A stretch of DNA of 64,000 nt. It comes from Bog-756 sp963835465. Its GTDB lineage: Bacteria > Actinomycetota > Acidimicrobiia > Acidimicrobiales > RAAP-2. A model generated the notes under the pieces. That model was not told the DNA's origin. It did not search any database and was given only the letters and a program-made list of their open reading frames with translations. The stretch covers positions 62,001 to 126,000 of the forward strand of contig CAWIFR010000007.1 of NCBI GenBank assembly GCA_963835465.1. Direction: 5' to 3'. How positions within the stretch are numbered: position 1 is the first letter of the stretch; each line of letters starts with the position of its first letter. Of the stretch, positions 1 to 9,005 are shown piece by piece. A program made the translations under genes and the position numbers.

Positions 1-841
1 GGGCCGCCTGCGTGAGCACCTGCTCGGTGCGCTCGTAGAACATGGCGCGGTTGGGCAGACCGGTGAGCATGTCGTGGAGCGCCTGGTAGGCCAACTGCGC
101 CTCCGCTTGTTCCTTCTTCTCACCGGTGGCCCCGGCCATGCGGACGACGATGACCAGCACGAACGCGCCGAGGGCGCCGATGGTCTCCGCCTGCGAACGG
201 GACAGCATCGAGGGCAGGACTCCATACCAGACGAGCACCTGAGCCACGGCAACGTTGAGCAGCGACCAGCCCATCACCGAGCGCCACAGGGAGGCGCCCC
301 AGGTCTGCAGCTCCTGGAGCGCCACGAAGGCATAGGCCATGCCCAGGGCCGGCCCCCATCCGGTCATGTAGATGACCGCGGTGACGGCCAGCACGTGAAT
401 AGCCATGCGGGCATGGAGCTTGACGGAGCCGGCCGGCTCGCTGTGCCACGGCTCGACCAGCACGGAGGCCAGGGCGGCTCCACCGATGGCCGCCAGGTAG
501 GCCCAGAACGGTACCCGTGCAACCAGCCCGAAGTACCGGAAGACGATCAGCACACCGAGGGCGATGGGACCCACCACATAGGCCAACACGAGGGGCGACA
601 GGCTGCCCCGTGCCTTGCGGGGCCCGTTGGGTGGCCTCGCCTCAAATTCGCCGGGCGCGATGCGGCTGACGTGGGCCCGCCGCTCCAGATTCTCGCCGTC
701 CAGGGGAGTACTTCCCACACTGCAGTATCGGCATCGGGACCAGCGCCCTTTAGGAACGCTCCCGGCCCGTCTGCCGTATCCCGGCGCCGCCTGGGATGCC
801 GAGCTCACCCTCCGCACCAGGTCGAGTGCCCCAGACGCCAC
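1..841 (-). CDS. membrane GGDEF protein, cut by window edge (5' part only)
   Basis: The frame is open from GTG at 841 down to base 2, giving 280 residues of a protein whose C-terminus lies outside the window. Residues about 35-45 contain a lone CRYC pair. Several hydrophobic helices follow (about residues 75-235), then a short linker rich in Glu and Gln. The sequence ALHDMLTGLPNRAMFYERT is the opening of a GGDEF domain, so the protein is probably a membrane-anchored diguanylate cyclase or a GGDEF-EAL hybrid. The catalytic GGDEF motif is beyond the edge, so activity cannot be judged. GTG was chosen because it is preceded by TGAGG and lies just after an in-frame stop. Two further GGDEF proteins occur in this window. 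Confidence 0.8.
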   Translation of the reverse strand, partial: MASGALDLVRRVSSASQAAPGYGRRAGSVPKGRWSRCRYCSVGSTPLDGENLERRAHVSRIAPGEFEARPPNGPRKARGSLSPLVLAYVVGPIALGVLIVFRYFGLVARVPFWAYLAAIGGAALASVLVEPWHSEPAGSVKLHARMAIHVLAVTAVIYMTGWGPALGMAYAFVALQELQTWGASLWRSVMGWSLLNVAVAQVLVWYGVLPSMLSRSQAETIGALGAFVLVIVVRMAGATGEKKEQAEAQLAYQALHDMLTGLPNRAMFYERTEQVLTQAA

Positions 842-987
842 GAGGCCTCAGGCTGCGCGTCCGGATGCGACCGGGCTGGGGGGTGCGGTGAGGTCGGGCG
901 GTTGCCAAACCCTCGATGGCCACTTTAGGCTCGATCTCTAGTTGAACGTTATCTTTATAGTTGCCGATCGGTGGAGCCTGACCTGGT

Positions 988-1956
988 TCAGGGGATCAGC
1001 AGGACCCGCCCAAAGGCTTGGCGGCTCTCAATGAAGGCGTGGGCCTCGGCGGCCTCTTCGAGGCGGAACGTCCGGTCCACGACGACGCGGAGCCGGCCGG
1101 CGGCAAGGTCGTCGAGATGTCCGGCGATCATGGCGTGGGCCCGCCTCCCGAGGAACAGCTCTGTGCCCAGGAAGTACCCAACCAGGGTCTGGTTGTTCCC
1201 CCGCATGGTGGCGATGTCAAGGAGGCTCGGGACCTCTCGACCGGCATCGCCGAAGGTGACGCACCGCCCCCGGTAGGCCAGGCAGTGGAGGCTCTTTTGG
1301 AGGTTTGAGCCTCCGACCGAGTCGACGATCACGTCCGCCCCCCGCCCGTCGGTGGCTTGGCGGACGGCATCCACGAAGTCGACCACCGTGTAGTCGATGC
1401 CGACATCGAGACCGAGCGGCACCAGGCGGTCCAGCCGGTCAGGGCTCGAGGCCGTGGCCAGGACCCGGGCCCCCGCCCGCTTGGCCAGCTGGATGGCGGC
1501 GACCCCCACGCCGCTGGCGCCGGCATGGATGAGCGCGGTCTCGCCGGGCTGCAGACGGCCAAACTCGAAGAGACAATCGTCGGCCGTACCGAAGGGCACA
1601 GGCACACAGGCGGCCTCCTCGGTGGCCAAGCCAGGTGGGATGACCCAGCAGAACGGCTCGGCCACGGCCCGCAGCTCGGCGTGGGAACCATCCATCCCCA
1701 CCGTGACCACCCGATCGCCGACGGCCACTTGGGCGACCGCCTGGCCGACGGCCACCACCGTTCCCGCACACTGGTAGCCGACGATGTGGGGTATCGCGGT
1801 CATGGCACCACCCAGCCGGTTGAGCGTGTCGCCACCCTCGATGCTGATTGCCTCGACCTTGACCAGCACGTCGCCGTCCCCGATGGTCGGGTCGGCAACG
1901 TCCTCGTACCGGAAGACGTCAGGACCACCGGTCTCGTAGTACACGGCTGCTCGCAT
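988..1956 (-). CDS. zinc-independent quinone oxidoreductase / MDR-family reductase
   Basis: This is a 322-residue medium-chain dehydrogenase/reductase of the NADPH:quinone oxidoreductase type. The N-terminal half is the GroES-like fold, starting MRAAVYYETGGPDVF. The Rossmann nucleotide-binding segment follows, with HAGASGVGVAAIQLAKRAGA at about residues 145-165. The structural zinc cysteines of alcohol dehydrogenases are absent, as expected for the QOR/zeta-crystallin branch. The C-terminus RTFRLEEAAEAHAFIESRQ is typical of the family. The frame stays open further upstream, but ATG at 1956 matches the family start. It stands alone; the GNAT gene upstream is divergent. The substrate is unknown, probably a quinone or an enone. 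Confidence 0.88.
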   Translation of the reverse strand: MRAAVYYETGGPDVFRYEDVADPTIGDGDVLVKVEAISIEGGDTLNRLGGAMTAIPHIVGYQCAGTVVAVGQAVAQVAVGDRVVTVGMDGSHAELRAVAEPFCWVIPPGLATEEAACVPVPFGTADDCLFEFGRLQPGETALIHAGASGVGVAAIQLAKRAGARVLATASSPDRLDRLVPLGLDVGIDYTVVDFVDAVRQATDGRGADVIVDSVGGSNLQKSLHCLAYRGRCVTFGDAGREVPSLLDIATMRGNNQTLVGYFLGTELFLGRRAHAMIAGHLDDLAAGRLRVVVDRTFRLEEAAEAHAFIESRQAFGRVLLIP

Positions 1957-2118
1957 CGGTGACTCCTCGATCGTTCGACCGTGCCACCTTAGGCAAGGCC
2001 CTCCATCCCGGTCGGTCCGCGGCGGCCGGAGCAGACCACGGCCCGGCGCTAGGGCACGGCAACGGTGCTCCCGGCCCCACGCACCGGGCCGGGCCTGGGA
2101 ATGGCCACGACGGCTGAC

Positions 2119-2124
2119 TAGCCT
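2119..2124 (+). promoter_or_regulatory. candidate -10 element for a leaderless GNAT mRNA
   Basis: The hexamer TAGCCT fits the actinobacterial -10 pattern TAnnnT and lies six bases before ATG 2131. At this spacing transcription would begin at or beside the start codon, and there is no Shine-Dalgarno sequence. No convincing -35 element is visible. Confidence 0.4.
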
Positions 2125-2130
2125 GCGGTG

Positions 2131-2622
2131 ATGATCCGGGCAGCCACCCCCGACGACGTGGGCCAGCTCGTGCAGCTCATACACGACCTGGCCGAGTTCG
2201 AGCGCGCACCGCAATCAGTGGAGATCACGACCTCCCAGCTGCACGACGCCCTGTTCACGCCGTCCCCGAACGTGTTCGCCCATGTGGCCCAGGAGGGCCA
2301 CCGGGTGGTGGGTATGGCGATCTGGTTCCTGACCTTCTCCACCTGGACGGGGCGCCATGGCATCCACCTGGAGGACCTGTACGTCCGGCCGGAGGCCCGG
2401 GCCGCCGGGGTCGGGCGTGCACTGCTCGCCGAGCTGGCCGCAATCGCCCGCCGGTCCGGCTACGCACGCGTGGAATGGTCGGTGCTCGACTGGAACGAGC
2501 AGGCTCTGCGCTTCTACCGCTCGCTGGGCGCCGTCCCACTCGACGAGTGGGTCGGGTACCGGCTCTCCGGGTCGGCCCTGACCGAGCTGGCCGGAGGACC
2601 GGCCCTGCGGGACCGAGCCTGA
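2131..2622 (+). CDS. GNAT N-acetyltransferase, spermidine/diamine acetyltransferase-like
   Basis: This is a compact single-domain GNAT acetyltransferase of about 163 residues. The start MIRAATPDDVGQLVQLIHDL, the acetyl-CoA pyrophosphate loop EARAAGVGRALLAEL (about residues 85-100), and the C-terminal WSVLDWNEQALRFYRSLGA are the features of the SSAT (diamine acetyltransferase) branch. In that branch the final Tyr region acts as general acid. The substrate is probably a small amine or amino acid, but sequence alone does not settle it. GTG at 2128 is an alternative start one codon upstream. The gene is monocistronic and divergent from the quinone oxidoreductase. Confidence 0.85.
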   Translation: MIRAATPDDVGQLVQLIHDLAEFERAPQSVEITTSQLHDALFTPSPNVFAHVAQEGHRVVGMAIWFLTFSTWTGRHGIHLEDLYVRPEARAAGVGRALLAELAAIARRSGYARVEWSVLDWNEQALRFYRSLGAVPLDEWVGYRLSGSALTELAGGPALRDRA

Positions 2623-2640
2623 CCCCGGCCTGCTGGGCCA

Positions 2641-3462
2641 TCAGATGGTAAAGGCCAGACGTTGGGCCAGTCGGGCGGCCAGATCCCGATCACCCGTAAG
2701 GAGCACGGAACCGCCGGGGCCCGACGCACCGTCGTCCCGGCCGCCGGTCAGGCGGAGGAACCGGGCCACCGGGAGCTCGATGCCCACCGTGGCCGGGCCG
2801 TCGAGCTCGTCCACTACCGACGCGCGTCCGTCCACCTGGATGAAGTAGGTGCACGCCGGTTCGCCGGTCAGCCTGATGGCCACCCGAGCACCATCGGGCA
2901 TCCCCGCCCGGCGGCCGACGATGTAGCCCAGGCCGGTGGCCACCTCCTCGAGGCACCAGGCCTGATGATCGCCATCGGTCCGGGCCGGGAGGCCCAGGGC
3001 GAACCGGATGTCGTGCTCGTGCATGAAGCAGTCAAAGTGCCGGATCCGCATGAAGCGGCCATAGGTCTCGTCGCTCCCCACCGGCGTCCACGACGGGGCA
3101 TCGAACTCGTCCTGGCTCATTGCCTCCAATGCGGCCAGGCGACCGGAGCTGATCTCCCGCCAGCGGTGCACCAGATCCGGACCTGAGCGTCCCCGCATCG
3201 ATTCGACCCAGACCTCGTTGGCCTCGGCGATGGGGTTCTTCACGTGATCGAGGTGGGCTACGTCCACCGTGGGCGCTCGAACCCCGGACAGCATCAACTC
3301 CGTTCCCACCATGTGGCCGAGGACGTCATGGACCGTCCACCCCGGCAGGCAGGTGGGCATCGGCCACTGGCCCTGGTCCAGCGAGGAGATCAGTTCGGTG
3401 ATCGCGTCGAACTCGCGGCGTAGGAGCCCGACGGCCCGATCTCGGTCCACATGGGTCGGCAC
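2641..3462 (-). CDS. maleylpyruvate isomerase-like / DinB-fold mycothiol-dependent family protein
   Basis: The 273-residue product matches the actinobacterial family (TIGR03083-like) that has an N-terminal DinB-like four-helix bundle and an SCP2-like C-terminal half. The bundle reads LPGWTVHDVLGHMVGTELML, with His residues at the usual metal positions (VHDVLGH, and RHFDCFMHEHDI further on). Related proteins are mycothiol-dependent maleylpyruvate isomerases or of unknown function. The C-terminal part (DGPATVGIELPVARFLRLTGGR) resembles the sterol-carrier-like domain that follows in this family. GTG 3462 was preferred over the open frame up to 3588, because the extra N-terminus is Pro/Arg-rich and unlike the family. 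The exact reaction is unknown. Confidence 0.78.
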   Translation of the reverse strand: MPTHVDRDRAVGLLRREFDAITELISSLDQGQWPMPTCLPGWTVHDVLGHMVGTELMLSGVRAPTVDVAHLDHVKNPIAEANEVWVESMRGRSGPDLVHRWREISSGRLAALEAMSQDEFDAPSWTPVGSDETYGRFMRIRHFDCFMHEHDIRFALGLPARTDGDHQAWCLEEVATGLGYIVGRRAGMPDGARVAIRLTGEPACTYFIQVDGRASVVDELDGPATVGIELPVARFLRLTGGRDDGASGPGGSVLLTGDRDLAARLAQRLAFTI

Positions 3463-3648
3463 GGGGGCCACCGTAGTGGTGGGAGGACGGGGTGGGGACG
3501 GCGACCGGTGCCGCCGTGGCCCGAACGGCGCGCCCGATGCCGGCAACGGTGGAGTGCAAGTTGTCGAAAGTGCCGATCGAACGCTCAATAAGCGTCACTT
3601 CGGAGCCGATAGAGAGTGGGTCGAAGTAGAAGACGTGGGAACCGAGGC

Positions 3649-5990
3649 ATGAGGCAAAACGCCTGGAAGTACTGGATGATCAGCGGGGTACTCGTGATCG
3701 CCGGCTACTTCGCGCTCCCCGGTCCGATCAGCCAGGACATCGTCTACCAGGTGATGGGCCTCGCCTCCGTGGCGGCCATCCTGATCGGAACCGCACTCCA
3801 CCGCCCTCAGGATCGCCTTGGCTGGTACCTGCTGGCCGCGGGGGGCGCCTGCTTTACCCTGGGCGATGCCGCCCAGAACACGTACACCGTGTTCCTCCAC
3901 CAGTCGGTGCCCTTCCCGTCGGTGGGCGACGCCCTCTACCTGGCCGGTTACCCATTCGTGATCGCCGGAGTCCTCCGACTGACCCGAAGCCCGATCCGGG
4001 CGGCCCGCCGTGAGGCCAACACCGACGCTGCCATCATGGCTGTGGCCGGTCTGGCCGTGTGGTGGCAGTTCCTGGTCAACGCCTATGTCCACGACGGGTC
4101 CCTGGCCGCCACGGGGAAGCTCGTGACGTTGGCCTACCCGATCATGGACGTCGTCCTGATCTTCATCGTGTTCCGGGCCCTGCTGTTCGGTCGGGTGACC
4201 CAGACCTGCCACAAGCTCCTGGCCCTGGCCTTCGGGACCATGTTCGTCTCTGACTTCGTCTACGACCTACTCGTCCGGAACAACCACTACACCACCGGGA
4301 ACGCGGTAGACGGTCTCTTCCTCCTCGAGTACGTCCTCATCGGTGCAGCAGCCCTCCATCCCTCGATGGCCGACGACCCCCTCCCCGCCCCCGAGCAGAG
4401 GGCGAACATCTATGTCCGGGAGAACGACGGACGGCATCGCATCCCGATGGTGGCCTTCGCCGGATTCGTCCCCCCGAGTCTCCTGCTGGTGGCCATCTGC
4501 CTCGGGGCATCGGTCAACGTTCCTGTCATGTCGGGCATCTGCATCGCCGTGTTTGCCCTCATCTACCTGCGAATGATGTGGCTCATCGGCACCATCACCG
4601 GACAGACCACCGAGATCGAGGTGCACGCCAGGGCGCTAGAGGCCTCCCTACGGCAACGCGAGGCCCTAGAGGCCGATCTGCGTCACCTGGCCTTCCACGA
4701 CGAGCTCACCGGGCTGGCCAACCGGGCCTTGCTCCACGACCGGGTGGAACAAGCCTTGGCCTCGGCGCAACGCACCGGCCAGACCGTGGCCCTGTGCTTC
4801 GGCGATCTCGACGGGTTCAAGACGGTCAACGACACACTCGGCCACCACGTGGGTGACAGCGTCCTCGTACGGGCCAGCCGGCTGCTGACATCGATCGTGC
4901 GACCCGGCGATACGGTGGCCCGACTGGGCGGCGACGAGTTCGCCGTGCTCATGGTCGACGTGGGGCATCCGGACAACGCCGTGGAGTTCGCCCATCGTGT
5001 GGTGTCGGTCCTTCGAGACGCCCCCGACTTCGAAGGCAATCAGATCGGACTCTCCATCAGCGTGGGGGTGGCCTACGGCGAGCCGGGCAAGAACACCGAA
5101 CAACTGCTGAGCGAGGCGGATTCGGCCATGTACGAGGCCAAGGAGACCGGCAAGAACCGCGTAGAGGTGTTCCGGACCTCCATGCGCTCTCGCATGCTCG
5201 AACGACTCGACCTGACCAACGGCTTCCGCTGGGCATTGGGTCGCTCGGAGTTCTTCCTCGAGTACCAGCCCATCGTGGCCCTGGCCGACCGACGATTGGT
5301 GGGCTTCGAAGCGCTGGTGCGGTGGAACCATCCCCACCTCGGTGAGGTCGAGCCACTTCGCTTCATCCCCATTGCCGAGGAGACCGGGTTCATCGTCCCG
5401 TTGGGACGATGGGTCCTGGTGGAGGCGTGCGAGCAGCTAGCCATGTGGAGCGCCGAGTCCGGAGAGGCCCTGACCCTGTCGGTCAACCTCTCCAGGCGGC
5501 AGCTCATCTCGCCCCATCTGGCCGACGAGGTGCGCACGGCACTGGCCCTCAGCGGCGTCGACCCCCAACAGCTCATGCTCGAGGTGACCGAGAGTGTCCT
5601 GATGGAGGATCCCGCCCAGGCCACCCAGGCCCTCTTCGAACTCCGATCCCTGGGCATCCGGATCGCGGTCGACGACTTCGGCACCGGGTACTCCTCCCTC
5701 AGCCACCTGCAACGATTCCCCGTGGACGTACTCAAGATCGACAAGTCGTTCATCGATCCCCTGTCGAGACAGGAAGAAGAGAGCGTGGCCCTGGTGACGG
5801 CCATCTGGGACTAGCGGCCACGTTGGGCCTGGAGGTGATTGCCGAGGGGATCGAGCACCAGAGCCAGCTTCACCACCTGGTCGAGTTGGGTTGTCACCGA
5901 GGGCAAGGCTTCCTCATGGCCAGGCCGCTCGGTAGTGAGGCCGCCGTGCACTTCATCGCCGAGTCAGCCGCGGGTGCCGTGGTCGGCTGA
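3649..5990 (+). CDS. membrane GGDEF-EAL cyclic-di-GMP protein, frame broken once near 5804
   Basis: Reading through one shift gives about 780 residues. The first 320 or so form eight or more hydrophobic helices (a MASE-like sensor region). A GGDEF domain follows, with RLGGDEFAVL at about residue 427, and then an EAL domain with GFEALVRWNHP at about 554 and DDFGTGYSSLSHLQRFPVD later. Both catalytic signatures look intact, so the protein may make or degrade c-di-GMP. In the sequence as given, translation stops at 5814 inside the EAL domain. The remainder (ATLGLEVIAEGIEHQSQ onwards) continues in another frame to 5990, which one extra base near 5804 would restore. GTG 3616 is an alternative start. 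Confidence 0.85.
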
Positions 5991-6132
5991 CCTTCATCAA
6001 CCGGTCGCCACACCCCTCGCATCCGAATCGGACCGGTCGACCATGTGAGCCTGCCGACCCTCCCCTAGACTTGACGTCAGTGGCGATCGGATCTGGGGGA
6101 TCTCAATGGCGCATGCCGACGGCGGTTGACCG

Positions 6133-7302
6133 ATGACCACCTCCCAGACCGAATTCGCTCCCGAGGAGCTGCTTGCCGATCACGAGATCGCCCAGCCGCT
6201 CATCGCCGGCGGGATCCTCTGCCACGGAGGCTTCGATAGCGATGGACGCTATGTCTCCCCTCGTACCCGGTACCGGTGGCCGGCCATCGAGGCGTGGGAA
6301 GAACAACGAGAAACCCAGTTCTCCACACCCATCCTCGACGTTCCGCTCGACACCTGGCCCGAGCACTTTCCCAACGCGGCCCAGTCCAAACTGCTCATCC
6401 GGGCCGGGGCGCCACAAGCCATCATCGGGGCACTGACTCGGATCGGGACGGTAGAGGGCTTCGGTGGGATGCTCCGGCTGCTTCCCGTACCCGACGTCGC
6501 TCGCGCCTTCGAGGAGGACACCGTCGGCACGGCCATGGCGCATATGGGCCGCGGCCTGTTCGAGGCTCACGCCCGGGATGAGTCCGGCTTCGGCGATCAG
6601 GCCGGTCACGACCGCATGTGGTTCGTGGCCCGAGACATCGCCTTCGAGAACCCGGTGAGCGAGGACCAGACGGCGGCCATGCTGGCCCGCATGGGCATCG
6701 ACACTCGGCCAAAGTCGCCCGCCCAGGTCGAGCAGCTTCGCGATGCGGCGAGGAACCAGCGGGTGTTGCCCCACGACATCGACTTCACCCTGGAGATGGT
6801 GGTGGGACGCATGATCGGCCTCCTGCTGATCGAGATCTCGGCCTTCCATGGCTTCCGGTGGGCAGAGGAGGTCCTGGGCGATAGCGAGCTGGTAGCCGGT
6901 GACGGCGCCGCGGCCACCCTCGTGTCCCACATTCGCAGTGATGAAACCCCGCACGTGGCCTGGCTGCGGACCGCCCTCTCCGAGATGCGGGACCGCACCT
7001 GGCTCGGAACCGGTGGTCGCACCTACGCGGGCACGGACATGATCGGTCGGCTCTGGGACCGGGCGCTCCGGGATTCGCTCCTGTTGCGCCGCCGCGACAA
7101 CCTCCACACCATCATGGGGGAGATCGAGGCGTCGTTGGCCGGTCGACCCGACGCCGACGACCTCATCGAAGAGATGCTCTCCCTCGGTGCGGTGGCACGA
7201 GCGGCCGACGGCACCTTATCCGACCCCCCGGGAACGTTAGACTCGGCTGAGCCGCTCGAAACCGCCGTCCAACGGCGGGCGAGCCGAAAGGCTGGACCGT
7301 GA
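6133..7302 (+). CDS. ferritin-like-fold protein, putative di-iron enzyme of unknown function
   Basis: I do not recognise a named family for this 389-residue protein. It has spaced Glu/His pairs as in carboxylate-bridged di-iron proteins: E144-A-H146, then H159, E234 with H239 (IEISAFH), and H266 followed by E271-T-P-H274. These fall in predicted long helices, which supports a ferritin-like four-helix bundle. There is no signal peptide, so it is cytoplasmic. Its stop codon overlaps the GTG of the next gene (7299-7302), so it is translationally coupled to a luciferase-like monooxygenase and may act in the same oxidative step. A seven-codon micro-ORF (6107-6130) lies directly before the ATG. The function is inferred only. 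Confidence 0.65.
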   Translation: MTTSQTEFAPEELLADHEIAQPLIAGGILCHGGFDSDGRYVSPRTRYRWPAIEAWEEQRETQFSTPILDVPLDTWPEHFPNAAQSKLLIRAGAPQAIIGALTRIGTVEGFGGMLRLLPVPDVARAFEEDTVGTAMAHMGRGLFEAHARDESGFGDQAGHDRMWFVARDIAFENPVSEDQTAAMLARMGIDTRPKSPAQVEQLRDAARNQRVLPHDIDFTLEMVVGRMIGLLLIEISAFHGFRWAEEVLGDSELVAGDGAAATLVSHIRSDETPHVAWLRTALSEMRDRTWLGTGGRTYAGTDMIGRLWDRALRDSLLLRRRDNLHTIMGEIEASLAGRPDADDLIEEMLSLGAVARAADGTLSDPPGTLDSAEPLETAVQRRASRKAGP

Positions 7303-8660
7303 AGTTCGGGATCTTCTATGAGCACCAGTTGCCTCGGCCCTGGGACCAAGGGAGCGAACAGCGCCTCATCACCGACGCCTTGGACCAGGTCGAGCTGGCC
7401 GACCGGGTCGGTATCCAGTACCTCTGGGAGGTAGAGCACCACTTCCTGGAGGAGTACTCCCACTCCAGTGCCCCCGAGGTCTTCCTGGCCGCTGCCAGTC
7501 AGCGCACCCACCGCATGCGCATCGGCCACGGGGTGGTCCAGACGGCGCCGCGCTACAACCATCCGGCCCGGATCGCCGAGCGCATCGCCATGCTGGATCT
7601 GGTCTCGAACGGCCGGGTCGAGTTCGGAACCGGCGAGTCGTCATCCGAAGCGGAACTAGGTGGATTCGGCGTCGACCGGGAGACCAAGAGGGAGGCCTGG
7701 CTGGAGGGGCTCGAGGTAGCCATCCGGTGTATGACCGAGACGCCATTCGGAGGCGTCGAGGGCCACTATGTCTCGATGCCGCCCCGCAATGTGGTCCCCA
7801 AGCCCGTCCAGAAGCCCCACCCACCGCTCTGGGTGGCCTGCAGCCGTCGTGACACCATTCTGCTAGCGGCAGAGAAGGGGATCGGGGCGCTCAGCTTTGC
7901 CTTCGTGGAGCCCGAAGACGCCAAACAGTGGGTGGACGATTACGAAGCCGTGTTCGAGGAGCGATGCGTCCCGGTGGGGCTGGCCGCCAATCCCCAGGTG
8001 GCCTGCGTCACCCCCATGATGTGTGCGCCGAGGGAGCAGGACGCCCTGGCCCGTGGCCTGGAGGGTGCCAACTTCTTCGGATACTCACTCGCCCACTACT
8101 ACGTGTTCGGCGACCACGTACCCGCGACCACTGACGTCTGGAGCGAGTTCCTGACCCGCCGAGGGACGATGGGGTACTCCCCCGAGGCCGCCTTGGCTGC
8201 CCGAACTCAGACCTTGGGAGCCAAGGCCGCGGCCGGCGACCAGACCGGCCTCCGGGGAGCCATCGGCACCCCGGAGCAACTCCGCCACTTCCTGCGGCGC
8301 TACGAGGTCGCCGGGGTGGACCAGCTCATCTTCGTCCTCCAAGCTGGCCGGAACCGCCACGAACACATCATGGAGTCGATCGAGCTGTTCGGTGCCGAGG
8401 TGCTTCCCGAGTTCGCCGAGCGGGACGAGGCAGCCAGCCGGGCCAAGGCCGCCCGGTGGGAGCCACTCATCGAGGCAGCAATGGCCCGGCGCCACCGTCA
8501 GGATCCACAGATGCCCCCGGGGTACGTGATGCGGGCCATCCCCAAGCAGATGGTGGAGTCCCTGGCCAACGAACCGGCCCGCCAGTGGCTAGAGGACCTC
8601 GCCGACAAACAGGCCACCGGCGTCCACGATGAGGAATTCCAGCGCCTCATCGACGGATGA
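7299..8660 (+). CDS. luciferase-like (LLM) flavin-dependent monooxygenase
   Basis: A 453-residue member of the bacterial luciferase/alkanal monooxygenase superfamily. It begins MKFGIFYEHQLPRPW, as in flavin-dependent alkane or alkanal oxidising relatives. RIGHGVVQTAPRYNHPARIA and GTGESSSEAELGGF at about residues 70-120 are typical strand/loop segments of the TIM barrel. The length is well above the usual 330-370, with a charged C-terminal tail from about residue 385. The cofactor (FMN or F420) is not resolved. It starts at GTG inside the stop of the ferritin-like gene, so the two form a coupled pair. Confidence 0.85.
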   Translation: MKFGIFYEHQLPRPWDQGSEQRLITDALDQVELADRVGIQYLWEVEHHFLEEYSHSSAPEVFLAAASQRTHRMRIGHGVVQTAPRYNHPARIAERIAMLDLVSNGRVEFGTGESSSEAELGGFGVDRETKREAWLEGLEVAIRCMTETPFGGVEGHYVSMPPRNVVPKPVQKPHPPLWVACSRRDTILLAAEKGIGALSFAFVEPEDAKQWVDDYEAVFEERCVPVGLAANPQVACVTPMMCAPREQDALARGLEGANFFGYSLAHYYVFGDHVPATTDVWSEFLTRRGTMGYSPEAALAARTQTLGAKAAAGDQTGLRGAIGTPEQLRHFLRRYEVAGVDQLIFVLQAGRNRHEHIMESIELFGAEVLPEFAERDEAASRAKAARWEPLIEAAMARRHRQDPQMPPGYVMRAIPKQMVESLANEPARQWLEDLADKQATGVHDEEFQRLIDG

Positions 8661-8683
8661 CGAGTCGCCACCTCCCCTGATGC

Positions 8684-8711
8684 TTGTCGGAGCCGTGGGA
8701 AGAATTACGCT
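8684..8711 (+). promoter_or_regulatory. promoter of the copper island, leaderless type
   Basis: TTGTCG (8684-8689) and TACGCT (8706-8711) are separated by 16 bases. The GTG start of the HMA gene follows six bases after the -10 element. This is the clearest -35/-10 pair in the window, and its spacing implies a leaderless transcript. Confidence 0.55.
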
Positions 8712-8717
8712 GGCGCC

Positions 8718-8990
8718 GTGACATCCGTTCCCCCCCGCGCCGGATCTGGGTCGTCAGACTCGCCGCCAGTCGCTTCTGCAGTCGCCGAGCTCCAGGTCGG
8801 AGGCATGCACTGCGAGTCCTGTGTGGCCCTGATCGAGGAGGCCCTGTCCGAGCAGCCCGGGGTGACTAGCGCCTCGGTCGACCTCGAGTCGGCGCGGGCC
8901 GTGGTGGGGTTCGACCCCGCACTCGTTGGCCTGGACCAGCTGCTGGCCGCCGTCGCAGACGCCGGGTACTCGGCGAGCGCGGTCGGCTAG
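8718..8990 (+). CDS. small heavy-metal-associated (HMA) copper chaperone
   Basis: This 90-residue protein is one ferredoxin-like HMA domain. The metal-binding loop GGMHCESC has both cysteines of the MxCxxC motif. It would carry Cu(I) in the cytosol and hand it to the P-type ATPase encoded 15 bases downstream, whose own N-terminal HMA domain is very similar (GGMHCSAC). The extra 25 residues at the N-terminus are Ser/Pro-rich and probably disordered. CopZ-like chaperones are usually about 68 residues, so this one is slightly long. The gene most likely shares a transcript with the ATPase. Confidence 0.88.
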   Translation: MTSVPPRAGSGSSDSPPVASAVAELQVGGMHCESCVALIEEALSEQPGVTSASVDLESARAVVGFDPALVGLDQLLAAVADAGYSASAVG

Positions 8991-9005
8991 GCCGACCCGC
9001 CTCTG

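Noticed and set aside
948..961. AT-rich island TTATCTTTATAG between the first two genes as a promoter.
   Set aside because: The hexamers found there are not spaced correctly on either strand. It may still mark a promoter, but evidence is too thin to annotate.
6068..6090. TTGACGTCA before the ferritin-like gene as a -35 element.
   Set aside because: No acceptable -10 element occurs 16-18 bases downstream, and an eight-base palindrome of this kind is expected by chance in 64 kb.
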